A model generated the notes under the pieces. That model saw nothing but the letters and a program-made list of their open reading frames with translations, searched no databases and was not told where the DNA came from. Shown here piece after piece: positions 1-8,813 of a stretch of DNA of 28,682 bases (its first letter is position 1; each line of letters opens with the position of its first letter). This DNA comes from an uncultured Bacteroidales bacterium (GTDB lineage: Bacteria; Bacteroidota; Bacteroidia; Bacteroidales; Paludibacteraceae): the NCBI GenBank assembly GCA_937911935.1, contig CALDQH010000018.1:1-28682 (forward strand), given 5' to 3'. Position numbers and translations under genes: made by a program.

Positions 1-1043
1 TCGCTTAATGCTTTGAGGCTGTTTTCGTTTTGAAGCAGTCCAATGGTTTCTATCATGAGTCTGCCATCTGCCTCTTTGTCTGGCACCATAACGGCGGCTT
101 CGCGTTCTACCAATGCCAACGCATTTTTGGTTTGATGATCTTCGGAAACATTGGGCGAAGGTACTAATATACAGGGTTTTCCAAGCAAACTAAGTTCTGA
201 TATAGAGCTGGCACCAGCACGCGATATAACCAAATCGGCTATGCTGTAGGCGTAGTCCATTCTACCAATAAAATCACTAATTACAATGTTTTCGATTGGC
301 AACGAAGCTGTTTCTTTTTTGATGTCCTCGATGTAAAATTTGCCCGTTTGCCAGATAACTTGCAAGTCGTTTTTGTGGGTACGGTACAGAATCTCTAAGT
401 TGTGCAAAATGCTTTGGTTGATGGTACGAGCTCCTAAACTGCCTCCAATGATAAGAAGTGTCTTTTTCTTAGGGGATAGACCAAAATATTCGTAGGCTTC
501 TGCACTGTGGTTGGGGATGTTTATTAAGTTCTGTCTAACAGGGTTGCCTGTCATGATAATTTTGGATGCAGGAAAGAATTTTTCCATGTGGTCGTATGCC
601 ACACAAATCTTGCCAACTTTTTTGCCTAAAATCTTGTTGGTAATGCCTGCATACGAGTTTTGTTCTTGTATCAGCGTTGGGATTTTCATCTTAGCTGCTT
701 GGTAAAGAACAGGTGCACTGGCATAGCCTCCTACGCCGATGGCGATATCGGGTTTGAAGTCTTCGATGATTTTTTTTGCCATCGACAAACTTTTGAATAA
801 GTTTTTTAGAACCGTAAAGTTTTTGGGAGTAAGAGAACGATACAGTCCTTGAATGGGTAAACCAACTATTTTGTACCCAGCTGCTGGAACTTTGTCCATT
901 TCCATACGACCGTTAGCCCCTACAAACAAAATTTCGCTGGTAGGATATTGTTGCTTGATGGCATTGGCTATCGAAACAGCAGGAAAAATATGTCCGCCTG
1001 TTCCGCCACCACTGATTAGTACTCGAATATTCTTGTTTTCCAT
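1..1043 (-). CDS. murG: MurG, lipid II-forming GlcNAc transferase (partial, C-terminus cut by window edge)
   Basis: I translated this directly from the minus strand. It gives 347 codons from ATG at 1043-1041 with no stop before the window edge; family members are usually about 360-370 residues, so only a short C-terminal piece is missing. MurG transfers GlcNAc from UDP-GlcNAc to lipid I at the inner face of the cytoplasmic membrane, making lipid II. Visible motifs are the N-terminal glycine loop SGGGTGGH (residues 11-18), GVGGYASAP (103-111), the second-domain loop GGSLGARTIN (200-209) and the UDP-GlcNAc-binding segment SRAGASSISEL (274-284). The start lies 2 bases after the ftsW stop, which fits co-transcription and translational coupling. 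The assignment is secure. Confidence 0.97.
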   Translation of the reverse strand, partial: MENKNIRVLISGGGTGGHIFPAVSIANAIKQQYPTSEILFVGANGRMEMDKVPAAGYKIVGLPIQGLYRSLTPKNFTVLKNLFKSLSMAKKIIEDFKPDIAIGVGGYASAPVLYQAAKMKIPTLIQEQNSYAGITNKILGKKVGKICVAYDHMEKFFPASKIIMTGNPVRQNLINIPNHSAEAYEYFGLSPKKKTLLIIGGSLGARTINQSILHNLEILYRTHKNDLQVIWQTGKFYIEDIKKETASLPIENIVISDFIGRMDYAYSIADLVISRAGASSISELSLLGKPCILVPSPNVSEDHQTKNALALVEREAAVMVPDKEADGRLMIETIGLLQNENSLKALS

Positions 1044-1045
1044 TC

Positions 1046-2302
1046 TTATTGATTGTTTGCTTCTTCTGTTGATTCTTCTATGGGGGTAGAAGCCTCTGCT
1101 TGTTCGGCTTCTTGTTTTGCGATTTCTTTTTGGATGCGTTCTTCGTTTCGCGCACTAATGCCCAAAATCAATCCAAATGCCAAACTTGTTACCAGCATAG
1201 ACATACCGCCTCTACTAATAAGGGGTAAGTTTTGCCCCGTGGTTGGACCTAACTCGGTTGCAACCGACATGTTGATAAAGGCTTGCATAACGATGATGAG
1301 CGAAATGCCAATAACCAAAATACTTTCGGTAGCTTCGTTTGGCGCACATCGTCGGGCAATTTTTCCTGCCCTGGCTAATATAATTACGTACAGTAGGATG
1401 ATGATAATACCACCCAATATGCCATATTCTTCGATGATAACGGCATATACAAAGTCGGAATACGCTAAAGCCAAGTAGTCTCGTTGAACACTATTGCCCG
1501 GACCGCATGGCGATATGCCGTTGGCGATAGCGATTTTAGAGTTTACCACTTGTCTGTTTTCGTCGGTTATGACAATGGTGCTTTTATCGTCTGCTTCTTT
1601 GGTTTCAAAAAAACGTTCTACACGTTTAACCCAAGTTCCCAAACGGTTGTCGTTGCCTAATTTATCGGGACCAATTAGCAGAATGATGCAAATAACAAGA
1701 ACTCCAACTGCCGTTATGCCACCCAATAAAGTTCCTATGTATTTGAGAGATACTTTTCCAACAAGCATCATAAGGATACTCACCAAAAAGAGCATGGCAG
1801 AAGTTGAAAAGTTCTGAACCAATACCAACGTGCAAAAGAGTCCCAAAATGCCCGACATGATTGTAAAGGTTTTCCAACTCATTACCTTATCGGTATGGGT
1901 GTTGTAAAAACCTAAAATTTCGGCAAATACAATAACAATGGCCAGTTTGGTTAGCTCGATGGATTGTATTTCAAAGCCCATGATGGGGATAGAACGTACA
2001 GCCCCATTTACTTCTTTTCCGATAATGGGGGTTAAAATCAGCAAGAGCAACGAAGCCAGCGGAATTAAATAGAGCAACCACCGAATACTGCGGTATGAGA
2101 ATTGATGCACGACGATGATGATGATAATGCCCAATAGGATGTGTCTCATGTGTCCCCAAAAGGGTATCAAATAATCGTCGTATCGGTGCGCACTACTACT
2201 AATGGCACTGAACATAACCAATCCAGATATCATAAAAAGGCTCAAAATGGTAGCCCATAATATGGCATCTCCTCTAAATATTTTCCGAATAAGTTCTTTC
2301 AT
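1046..2302 (-). CDS. ftsW: FtsW, SEDS-family septal peptidoglycan polymerase
   Basis: This is a 418-residue polytopic membrane protein of the SEDS (FtsW/RodA/SpoVE) family, which polymerises lipid II at the division septum together with a class B PBP. Hydrophobic segments run from about residue 12 to 390. Family hallmarks are the GPGNS loop (267-271), the conserved YSDF...EE segment (281-292) with the Asp expected at the glycosyltransferase site (D283), and NLPLISRGG near the C-terminus. The last 30 or so residues are a charged, Glu-rich cytoplasmic tail. The loop before GPGNS reads ANGISPC, where many homologues have more glycines. It lies 1 base after the murD-proximal gene boundary and 2 bases before murG. 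Its likely partner is the FtsI encoded upstream in the same cluster. Confidence 0.96.
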   Translation of the reverse strand: MKELIRKIFRGDAILWATILSLFMISGLVMFSAISSSAHRYDDYLIPFWGHMRHILLGIIIIIVVHQFSYRSIRWLLYLIPLASLLLLILTPIIGKEVNGAVRSIPIMGFEIQSIELTKLAIVIVFAEILGFYNTHTDKVMSWKTFTIMSGILGLFCTLVLVQNFSTSAMLFLVSILMMLVGKVSLKYIGTLLGGITAVGVLVICIILLIGPDKLGNDNRLGTWVKRVERFFETKEADDKSTIVITDENRQVVNSKIAIANGISPCGPGNSVQRDYLALAYSDFVYAVIIEEYGILGGIIIILLYVIILARAGKIARRCAPNEATESILVIGISLIIVMQAFINMSVATELGPTTGQNLPLISRGGMSMLVTSLAFGLILGISARNEERIQKEIAKQEAEQAEASTPIEESTEEANNQ

Positions 2303-2303
2303 G

Positions 2304-3641
2304 TTATAAAGCTCTTACCGTTTCTTTGAACAATCGTCCCCTATCTTCGTAATTTTTAAATAAGTCAAAGCTGGCGCAGCAAGGTGATAGCAAAACGGTA
2401 TCGCCTGTTTTGGCGTTTTGATAAGCAGCATCTACCGCTTCTTTCATCGATTTGGTACTTACAAATGGAATGCCCATCGGAGCAAAGAAATTCTCCAATT
2501 TGCTGTTGTCTGCACCCATAAAAATCAGGGTATGTACCTTTTCCTTAACCAATTGCTTGATTTCGTTGTAATCGTTTCCTTTGTCTGTCCCACCTAAAAT
2601 GAGCACAACAGGAGTGCGCATGCTTTCTAATGCATACCAACAAGAGTTTACGTTGGTGGCTTTAGAGTCGTTGATGTATTCTACGCCTTTTACCTTGCAG
2701 ACGGATTCCAAACGGTGTTCAACCCCGTCAAAAGTACGTAGCGAGTTACGTATCGATTCTTTTTGAATGTGTACCGAGGCGGCAGATAAGGCTGCAGCCA
2801 TCGAATTATATAGGTTGTGTTGTCCTCTTAGTCCCAATTCGTTGGTAGGAATTTGCAGACAGCCGTTGTCGGTTTGCAAACACAATTCGCCGTTAGGTGC
2901 ACTGGCGGCTATGTTCGATGCATTTTTGAGTGAAAATGGTTTTTTCTGTGCACGGATAGCAATCTTTTCCAATTCTTTTTGGATGGTTTCATCGTCGTTC
3001 CAGTAGATGAAAACGTCGTCTTCTGTTTGGTTTTGCGTAATACGCATTTTGGCATCTACGTAGTTTTGAAACTTGTACTCGTAGCGGTCCAAATGGTCGG
3101 GAGTGATGTTAAGAAGCACGCTGATGTCTGCTTTGAACTCGTACATGTTGTCCAATTGAAAACTACTTAACTCAATAACGTAGTAATCAAATTTTTCGGT
3201 TGCTACTTGATAAGCAAAACTTTTGCCCACGTTGCCTGCCAATCCTACGTTCAGCCCCGCATCTTTTAGCATTTGGTAGGTAAGCATGGTAGTAGTGGTT
3301 TTGCCGTTACTACCTGTGATACAAACGGTTTTGGCACTGTTGTATCTGCCAGCAAATTCAATTTCGGATATAATGGGGGTGCCCAAAGCCTTTAGTTGTT
3401 GAATAAGCAAGGCTTTGTTGGGGATGCCAGGGCTTTTAATTACCTCGTCAGCTTTTAGAATGCGTTCGACGGTATGCCCGTTTTCTTCCCAAGGCACATC
3501 GTATTGTTCCAACATTTTTTTGTATTTGTCAGGTATGGTGCCTGCATCCGACAAAAAAACGTTTAATCCTTTTACTTTGGCAAGAATAGCGGCTCCCGTA
3601 CCACTTTCTCCGCCTCCTAAAACAACCACGAATTTGCTCAT
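2304..3641 (-). CDS. murD: MurD, UDP-MurNAc-L-Ala:D-Glu ligase
   Basis: This 445-residue cytoplasmic ATP-dependent Mur ligase adds D-glutamate to UDP-MurNAc-L-alanine. An N-terminal Rossmann-like UDP-binding domain begins with VVVLGGGESGTG (5-16). The central ATPase domain has the P-loop GSNGKTTTT (110-118), followed by HNLYN (275-279) and EHRLE (308-312). The C-terminal domain has NDSKATN (324-330) and GGTDKGNDY (350-358), both typical of MurD. Length is normal for the family. The stop is 1 base from the ftsW start and the start is 1 base from the mraY stop, so the gene sits inside the dcw transcript. No unusual residues were seen. Confidence 0.97.
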   Translation of the reverse strand: MSKFVVVLGGGESGTGAAILAKVKGLNVFLSDAGTIPDKYKKMLEQYDVPWEENGHTVERILKADEVIKSPGIPNKALLIQQLKALGTPIISEIEFAGRYNSAKTVCITGSNGKTTTTMLTYQMLKDAGLNVGLAGNVGKSFAYQVATEKFDYYVIELSSFQLDNMYEFKADISVLLNITPDHLDRYEYKFQNYVDAKMRITQNQTEDDVFIYWNDDETIQKELEKIAIRAQKKPFSLKNASNIAASAPNGELCLQTDNGCLQIPTNELGLRGQHNLYNSMAAALSAASVHIQKESIRNSLRTFDGVEHRLESVCKVKGVEYINDSKATNVNSCWYALESMRTPVVLILGGTDKGNDYNEIKQLVKEKVHTLIFMGADNSKLENFFAPMGIPFVSTKSMKEAVDAAYQNAKTGDTVLLSPCCASFDLFKNYEDRGRLFKETVRAL

Positions 3642-3642
3642 A

Positions 3643-4884
3643 CTATCGTATTTTTAAGGTAAGTATTGTAAAAATTGCCAAGGCAATGCCGATAATCCAA
3701 AAACGAGTTACAATTTTAACTTCGTGTATGCCCTTCTTTTGGAAATGATGGTGAAGGGGAGCCATCAAAAAGATTCTTCTGCCTTCGCCGTATTTTTTAC
3801 GGGTGTATTTAAAATAGCTGGTCTGAATAATAACCGATAAGTTTTCGATCAAGAAAATGCCGCATAAAAAGGGTAGAAGCAATTCTTTGTGGATAATCAA
3901 GGCAAATACGCCAATGATGCCACCTAAACTTAAACTGCCAGTATCGCCCATAAAAACTTGGGCAGGGAACGTGTTATACCACAAGAAACCTACAGTTGCC
4001 CCAATAAAAGCGGCAGCAAAAACCACCATTTCTTGGCTGTACGGAATAAACATGATGTCCAGGTAATCGGCAAAGAAAACGTGGCTCGAAACGTACGCCA
4101 AAAATGCCAATGCCACTCCAATGATACTGGATGTACCTGCCGCTAATCCGTCCAACCCGTCTGTTAGGTTAGCTCCATTCGAGGTTGCCATCACGATAAA
4201 GATGGTTAGGATAATAAAGAAAATCCATGCCAACGTGTCGGCATGCTCGCCGGCAAAAGCAAAAATGTCGGCATAGTCTAAGTTGTGTCCCGAATAAAAT
4301 GGAATGGTAGTTTGTGTTGATTTGATGGCCTTGATGGCTGGGTTAATTTCGGTATCGTTGCTGTCGATTTGTTCCAAGGCAATACGATTGCTGTCGCTTA
4401 CTTGTTCTACAACCGTAGCGGCAGGGCTAAAATATAGCGTGCAACCTACAATCAGACCCAAGATAACTTGACCTAAAATTTTGACCTTTCCGGGAATACC
4501 TTCTTTATTCTTTTTAAATACCTTGATGTAATCGTCGCAAAAGCCAAGTGCTCCTAACCACAAGGTGGTGAATAACATTAAAATAAGGTAAATGTTGCCC
4601 AATCTGCCAAATAGCAAGCAAGGAACAAGTATGGCAATCAAAATGATGATGCCTCCCATGGTGGGTGTTCCTTTTTTAATGTCTTGACCAGCCAAACCTA
4701 ACGAACGGATTTCTTCGCCAATTTGTTTTCTTTGTAGCATGCGGATGATGTATTTGCCTACAATCATCGACAAAAACAACGAGGTAATCAAGGTTAGAGC
4801 AGCTCTAAAAGAGATGTAACTAAAAAGTCCTGCTCCTGGAAAGTCAAATACTGTTTCTAAATAACGAAACAAATAGTACAACAT
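3643..4884 (-). CDS. mraY: MraY, phospho-MurNAc-pentapeptide translocase
   Basis: This 413-residue multi-pass membrane enzyme transfers phospho-MurNAc-pentapeptide from UDP to undecaprenyl phosphate, forming lipid I. Conserved catalytic or substrate motifs are GFCDDYIKVFKK (114-125), NGANLTDGLDGLA (236-248), FMGDTGSLSLGG (311-322) and the histidine motif PLHHHFQKKG (376-385). It is longer than the roughly 360-residue proteobacterial enzyme. The extra length is mostly a hydrophilic stretch at about residues 155-205, between membrane helices. From memory such an insertion is common in Bacteroidota MraY, so I read it as lineage-typical, not damage. It lies 1 base before murD and 7 bases after murE. 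Confidence 0.97.
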   Translation of the reverse strand: MLYYLFRYLETVFDFPGAGLFSYISFRAALTLITSLFLSMIVGKYIIRMLQRKQIGEEIRSLGLAGQDIKKGTPTMGGIIILIAILVPCLLFGRLGNIYLILMLFTTLWLGALGFCDDYIKVFKKNKEGIPGKVKILGQVILGLIVGCTLYFSPAATVVEQVSDSNRIALEQIDSNDTEINPAIKAIKSTQTTIPFYSGHNLDYADIFAFAGEHADTLAWIFFIILTIFIVMATSNGANLTDGLDGLAAGTSSIIGVALAFLAYVSSHVFFADYLDIMFIPYSQEMVVFAAAFIGATVGFLWYNTFPAQVFMGDTGSLSLGGIIGVFALIIHKELLLPFLCGIFLIENLSVIIQTSYFKYTRKKYGEGRRIFLMAPLHHHFQKKGIHEVKIVTRFWIIGIALAIFTILTLKIR

Positions 4885-4891
4885 AGTTTAT

Positions 4892-6337
4892 TTATTTTAA
4901 TAGGTTTTCGAGTATGGCTTTGTCGTTGAAAGGATGTTTTACCCCTTCTATTTCTTGGTAATTTTCGTGACCTTTTCCGGCTACAAACACGATGTCGCCA
5001 CTTTTTGCCATTTTGCAGGCGGTTTTAATGGCTTGTTCTCTGTTTTCGATGCATAGCACGTTATCTTGTTGCTCGGAAGTTAAACCGTTTAGCATATCGT
5101 TTATAATATCCGACGGATTTTCGTACCTGGGATTATCGGATGTAAGAATTAGTTGCGAACTTGCTTTGTAGGCGATGTTTGCCATTTGGGGGCGTTTGCC
5201 TTTGTCACGGTTTCCGCCACAGCCAATTACGGTAATGATTTTGCCATTTTTGGCAATTTTTTGCAAGGTTGAAAGGGTATTGCTAACTGCATCGGGGGTG
5301 TGGGCATAATCTACAATGGCTGTGATTCCTTTGTCGGAATATACCGTATCTAATCTGCCTGCAACGGGTTTTAGTGTGCTTATGAGGCGTAAAATTTCGT
5401 CAGCTTGGCTGTGTAGCAAAAAGGCGGCTCCATATACGGCAAGTAAATTTTGTGCATTAAAATTACCTACCAACGATGTATATACCTCTTTGGCATTGAT
5501 ATTTAGCAACATGCCTTCCAAACCTTCTTCTAAAATTTTTCCTTTAAAGTCGGCAACCGTGCCAATAGAGTAGCTGTAAACATTGGCTTTGGTGTTTTGC
5601 ACCATGATTTTACCGTTTCTATCGTCGATATTGGTAAGCGCAAAGGCGTGAGCTGGCAAGTTATCAAAGAATTGTTTCTTGGCTTGTAAATAAGCTTGAA
5701 CATTTTGGTGATAATCCAAATGATCGCGTGTAAGGTTGGTAAAAATACCTCCGTCAAAACAGATTCCTGCAATGCGTTTTTGGTCGATGGCATGCGAGCT
5801 TACTTCCATAAAGGCATACCTGCAACCCGCATCTGCCATTTGCGCGAGCAAGGCTTGTAAACTAACCGCATCGGGTGTGGTATGCGTGCTCGCAACAGCC
5901 TGATCGTCTATGTAGTTGCATACCGTAGAAAGTAATCCTACTTTATGACCTAATTTACGGAATAATTGGTACAATAGGGTTGCAATGGTGGTTTTACCAT
6001 TGGTGCCTGTAACCCCAATCATAATCATCTTTTCGGATGGATAGCCGTAGAATGCGGCAGCCATGTTGCCCAAAGCATCTTGGGTGTCTTCGGCTACCAA
6101 ATAAGTAACCTCGGGGTTTAATGCCTTGGGTAGCGTTTCGCATACCACAACACTCGCCCCTTGCGCAATGGCTGCGTCAATGTATTGATGCCCATCTACT
6201 TGTGTGCCTTTGATAGCCACAAATAAACCTTGTGGGGTTACTTGCTTTGAGTTGGCAGTAATGCTGCTAACCGTTGTGTTTAGGTTGCCAACTATGCGGC
6301 TGTACGAAACGTATTCTACTAAATCGGCTAATGTCAT
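4892..6337 (-). CDS. murE: MurE, UDP-MurNAc-tripeptide synthetase, meso-DAP type
   Basis: This 481-residue cytoplasmic Mur ligase adds the third residue of the stem peptide. The P-loop is GTNGKTT (111-117). The lysine expected to be carbamylated is in YLQAKKQFF (around K220). HTPDA (346-350) and the specificity motif DNPR (401-404) are present. In this family DNPR marks meso-diaminopimelate as substrate, while L-lysine enzymes have a different motif, so the cell wall is predicted to be the DAP type. The start overlaps the ftsI stop by 4 bases (6334-6337), which suggests translational coupling. Length and motifs are normal. Confidence 0.97.
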   Translation of the reverse strand: MTLADLVEYVSYSRIVGNLNTTVSSITANSKQVTPQGLFVAIKGTQVDGHQYIDAAIAQGASVVVCETLPKALNPEVTYLVAEDTQDALGNMAAAFYGYPSEKMIMIGVTGTNGKTTIATLLYQLFRKLGHKVGLLSTVCNYIDDQAVASTHTTPDAVSLQALLAQMADAGCRYAFMEVSSHAIDQKRIAGICFDGGIFTNLTRDHLDYHQNVQAYLQAKKQFFDNLPAHAFALTNIDDRNGKIMVQNTKANVYSYSIGTVADFKGKILEEGLEGMLLNINAKEVYTSLVGNFNAQNLLAVYGAAFLLHSQADEILRLISTLKPVAGRLDTVYSDKGITAIVDYAHTPDAVSNTLSTLQKIAKNGKIITVIGCGGNRDKGKRPQMANIAYKASSQLILTSDNPRYENPSDIINDMLNGLTSEQQDNVLCIENREQAIKTACKMAKSGDIVFVAGKGHENYQEIEGVKHPFNDKAILENLLK

Positions 6338-8451
6338 AGATTATCGCAGATTAGGGTAATTTGATTGATTTGTTCGGTAGGCGTTCCAGCTTGAACCGAT
6401 TGTGATTTGATACGTCCAAATCCTTTTGGTTGTACGCTGATGCCCATGTTTTCTAATAAGTACAAGGCATCGTCTAAATTCCAACCTGTTAAATTAGGCA
6501 AGATAGATTCGTCCGAAATTTCGGCAAGAACAGCCGATGTTACGGTATCTTCGGCTTTGTCTAAATCCCAATTGTTGGCTGCGATGCTGTCCTGTTGATG
6601 TGTATGCAAAATATATGCTTTTTCGGCTACCTGTTTGTAAACTTCTCCACAAATACTGCCCGTTCCGCCTTGTTTGGGGTCGCGTGCATATACAATGCAA
6701 GAATAAACGGGCTTGTCCGCAGGGAAATACCCGCAGAAAGTAACCTGAAGCCTTGTTTTTCCCTCTTTGTTCTTTTTGGTGCCTCCTTCAAAAATTTGCG
6801 AGGTGCCCGTTTTGCCAGCCGATGTGAATAAAGGTGATTGCATGTTTTTGGCAGTTCCTTTTTTGACAACGCCCTCTAAAATTCCTTGCATTTGTCGGAT
6901 GGTATTGGGAGAGGCAATTTGGGGGTTTACGACTTCTACCTCGGTGGTACGATATACTTTGCCGTCTTTCAAAAATTTTTCGGTAAACAAGGGTTTTACC
7001 ATGGTGCCGCCATTGGCGATGGCATTGTATAGCATTAACGTATAAATGGGTGGTACTTGTGCTTCGTAACCAATTGACATCCAGGGTAGTGTAGTTCCGT
7101 ACCAATCTCGGTTTCCTACTTTTTTAAGTTTTACACGCCCGTGACCAGGAATTTCCATTTGTATCGGTTTGGTAATGCCCAAACGATGAATGCCGTCTAA
7201 AAATTTTTGAGGATTGGTGCCGTAATGTTTTACAATCAAAGCCGACACACCTACGTTAGAAGACTGGTGCATAACGGTAGCTACCGATGCAATGCCAAAA
7301 CCTCGGTTGTTGTGGTCGCGCATGATGCGGTCCGAGAATTTCATTTTGCCATCTTGCGTATCTACCAAGGTGGTAGAATCGATATAACCATCTTCGATAG
7401 CCGTTAAAAACGACATGGTTTTAAAAGTAGAACCTGGTTCGATTTGGCTAGCAACGGCTATGTTCTGTGCCTCTTCGTATTGTTTGGTGGCAGGATTCCA
7501 TTGCAAGTTGGATATGGCTTTTATTTTGCCAGTTGCCACCTCCATCAGCACCACGCATCCTCGTTCGCTTTCGCTCCATGTTAATCGTTCGCGTAATGCT
7601 CTTTCTGCTGTTTCTTGAATATCGATGTTGATGGTACTTACCACATCGATGCCGTCTTGTGGCTCTTTGGTGATGATTTGTACCGTTTTACCTGCCTTTT
7701 TGCGTCGAATGGCAAGTCCATAATCACCTCTTAAAAGGCTGTCGTATGCTAATTCAAGACCGTTTTTGCCTTTTCCTTCGATGCCGTAGATGCCGCCAAT
7801 GGTGCGCGATGCTAATGATCCAAAAGGTCTTTCGCGAATGATACGCTCTTTTACGCTAAAACCGCCTTGGATGGCTCCCCTTTTAAGGATAGGGAATTGT
7901 TTAATTTCGATATAGTCCAAATAAGATACGGCCTTGGGGTGTAATCGATAAGCCGATTTTTTTTGACGAAACGCTTTGCGCAATTTTTTTTCTTGTTCCG
8001 AAGCCTTGCCGCCAAACTTCTGTGCTAATGCCTGAGCCAGTTCGCCTACGTGCTCATCAAAATAAGTTTTGCCTGTTTTTTTGTTTACTTCGTGTAGTGC
8101 AGCAACGCGGGTGTCAAAGTATAGGTAATAGTAGGGAATCGAACTCGAAAGCAATCTGCCATCGTCCGATAGAATATTGCCACGTTTAGCTGTAATGGTA
8201 TCGGCTTGCGGAAAATGCTTTTGAGAGATCGCTCTAAGCTGTTCGCCTTGAGCATATTGTATATCTACTAATTGATAAATAATTGCGGCAAATGCTAAGG
8301 TGATGATGATGTAAAGAACAAAGAATCGGCGCACAAAGGGGGTGTTCTCTTCGATAGGAAGAGATTTTTTCTTTTTGAGCGTGGCAAGGATAAAAACAAT
8401 GCTTACCAATGCTAAATAGACAAATACCCATATGTAATGAATCCAGCTCAT
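6334..8451 (-). CDS. ftsI: FtsI-like class B penicillin-binding protein with C-terminal PASTA domain
   Basis: This 705-residue septal transpeptidase cross-links peptidoglycan in the periplasm. The three active-site motifs are STFK (341-344, catalytic Ser341), SSN (397-399) and KTGTS (547-551). A PBP dimerisation region starts around residue 85 (TAKRGNILSDDGR) and a single PASTA domain fills about residues 645-703. The N-terminus has two hydrophobic stretches, 5-24 and 43-62, separated by KKKK and RR, whereas FtsI usually has one. The ATG at 8451 overlaps the ftsL-like stop by 4 bases, which supports this start. An in-frame GTG at codon 40 would leave one membrane helix and cannot be excluded. 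Its partners are FtsW and the FtsL-like protein. Confidence 0.95.
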   Translation of the reverse strand: MSWIHYIWVFVYLALVSIVFILATLKKKKSLPIEENTPFVRRFFVLYIIITLAFAAIIYQLVDIQYAQGEQLRAISQKHFPQADTITAKRGNILSDDGRLLSSSIPYYYLYFDTRVAALHEVNKKTGKTYFDEHVGELAQALAQKFGGKASEQEKKLRKAFRQKKSAYRLHPKAVSYLDYIEIKQFPILKRGAIQGGFSVKERIIRERPFGSLASRTIGGIYGIEGKGKNGLELAYDSLLRGDYGLAIRRKKAGKTVQIITKEPQDGIDVVSTINIDIQETAERALRERLTWSESERGCVVLMEVATGKIKAISNLQWNPATKQYEEAQNIAVASQIEPGSTFKTMSFLTAIEDGYIDSTTLVDTQDGKMKFSDRIMRDHNNRGFGIASVATVMHQSSNVGVSALIVKHYGTNPQKFLDGIHRLGITKPIQMEIPGHGRVKLKKVGNRDWYGTTLPWMSIGYEAQVPPIYTLMLYNAIANGGTMVKPLFTEKFLKDGKVYRTTEVEVVNPQIASPNTIRQMQGILEGVVKKGTAKNMQSPLFTSAGKTGTSQIFEGGTKKNKEGKTRLQVTFCGYFPADKPVYSCIVYARDPKQGGTGSICGEVYKQVAEKAYILHTHQQDSIAANNWDLDKAEDTVTSAVLAEISDESILPNLTGWNLDDALYLLENMGISVQPKGFGRIKSQSVQAGTPTEQINQITLICDNL

Positions 8452-8813
8452 TCTTCTTGGTTGATGATTAGCAAGTAAGAGGGCTTATCTTCTTCGATTA
8501 ACTGTAAATTGTGCTTTTCAATCAATTCTTTTACCGTTCCGATGCGACTGATGTTAAGCAGCTGCGACTCGGTAATCATGGCAATGTATTTTTCGTTGGC
8601 CAGTTCTTTGCGCAACTGGTCGATTTCTTTAAATCCTTGATCGCAAATCATGCGGTTATTCATGTAGATAAACGCCAAGATTACAGCCCAAATAATAACA
8701 TCTATTTGATTGATTAGATGTTTGTTGCGCAAAAATTCGCCCGTGAGGATTTCTTTTAGGAAATCACCCATGCTTTTGCGTGTTTTGCTGGTATTTGACG
8801 CTTCTTTTTTCAT
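8448..8813 (-). CDS. ftsL: FtsL-like division protein
   Basis: This is a 121-residue bitopic membrane protein in the canonical ftsL position between rsmH and ftsI, with 4-base overlaps on both sides. Residues 1-33 are basic and cytoplasmic, about 34-52 form one hydrophobic segment, and the following stretch (about 56-90) is rich in charged and heptad-like hydrophobic residues, as expected for the short periplasmic coiled coil of FtsL. FtsL sequences are poorly conserved, so the call rests on size, topology and gene order more than on motifs. In other bacteria FtsL works with FtsB and FtsQ to activate FtsW-FtsI; no FtsB candidate is seen in this window. Confidence 0.82.
   Translation of the reverse strand: MKKEASNTSKTRKSMGDFLKEILTGEFLRNKHLINQIDVIIWAVILAFIYMNNRMICDQGFKEIDQLRKELANEKYIAMITESQLLNISRIGTVKELIEKHNLQLIEEDKPSYLLIINQEE

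Noticed and set aside
6627..6869. Short open frames overlapping ftsI on both strands around 6400-7100.
   Set aside because: They lie within a conserved transpeptidase gene and have no independent support.
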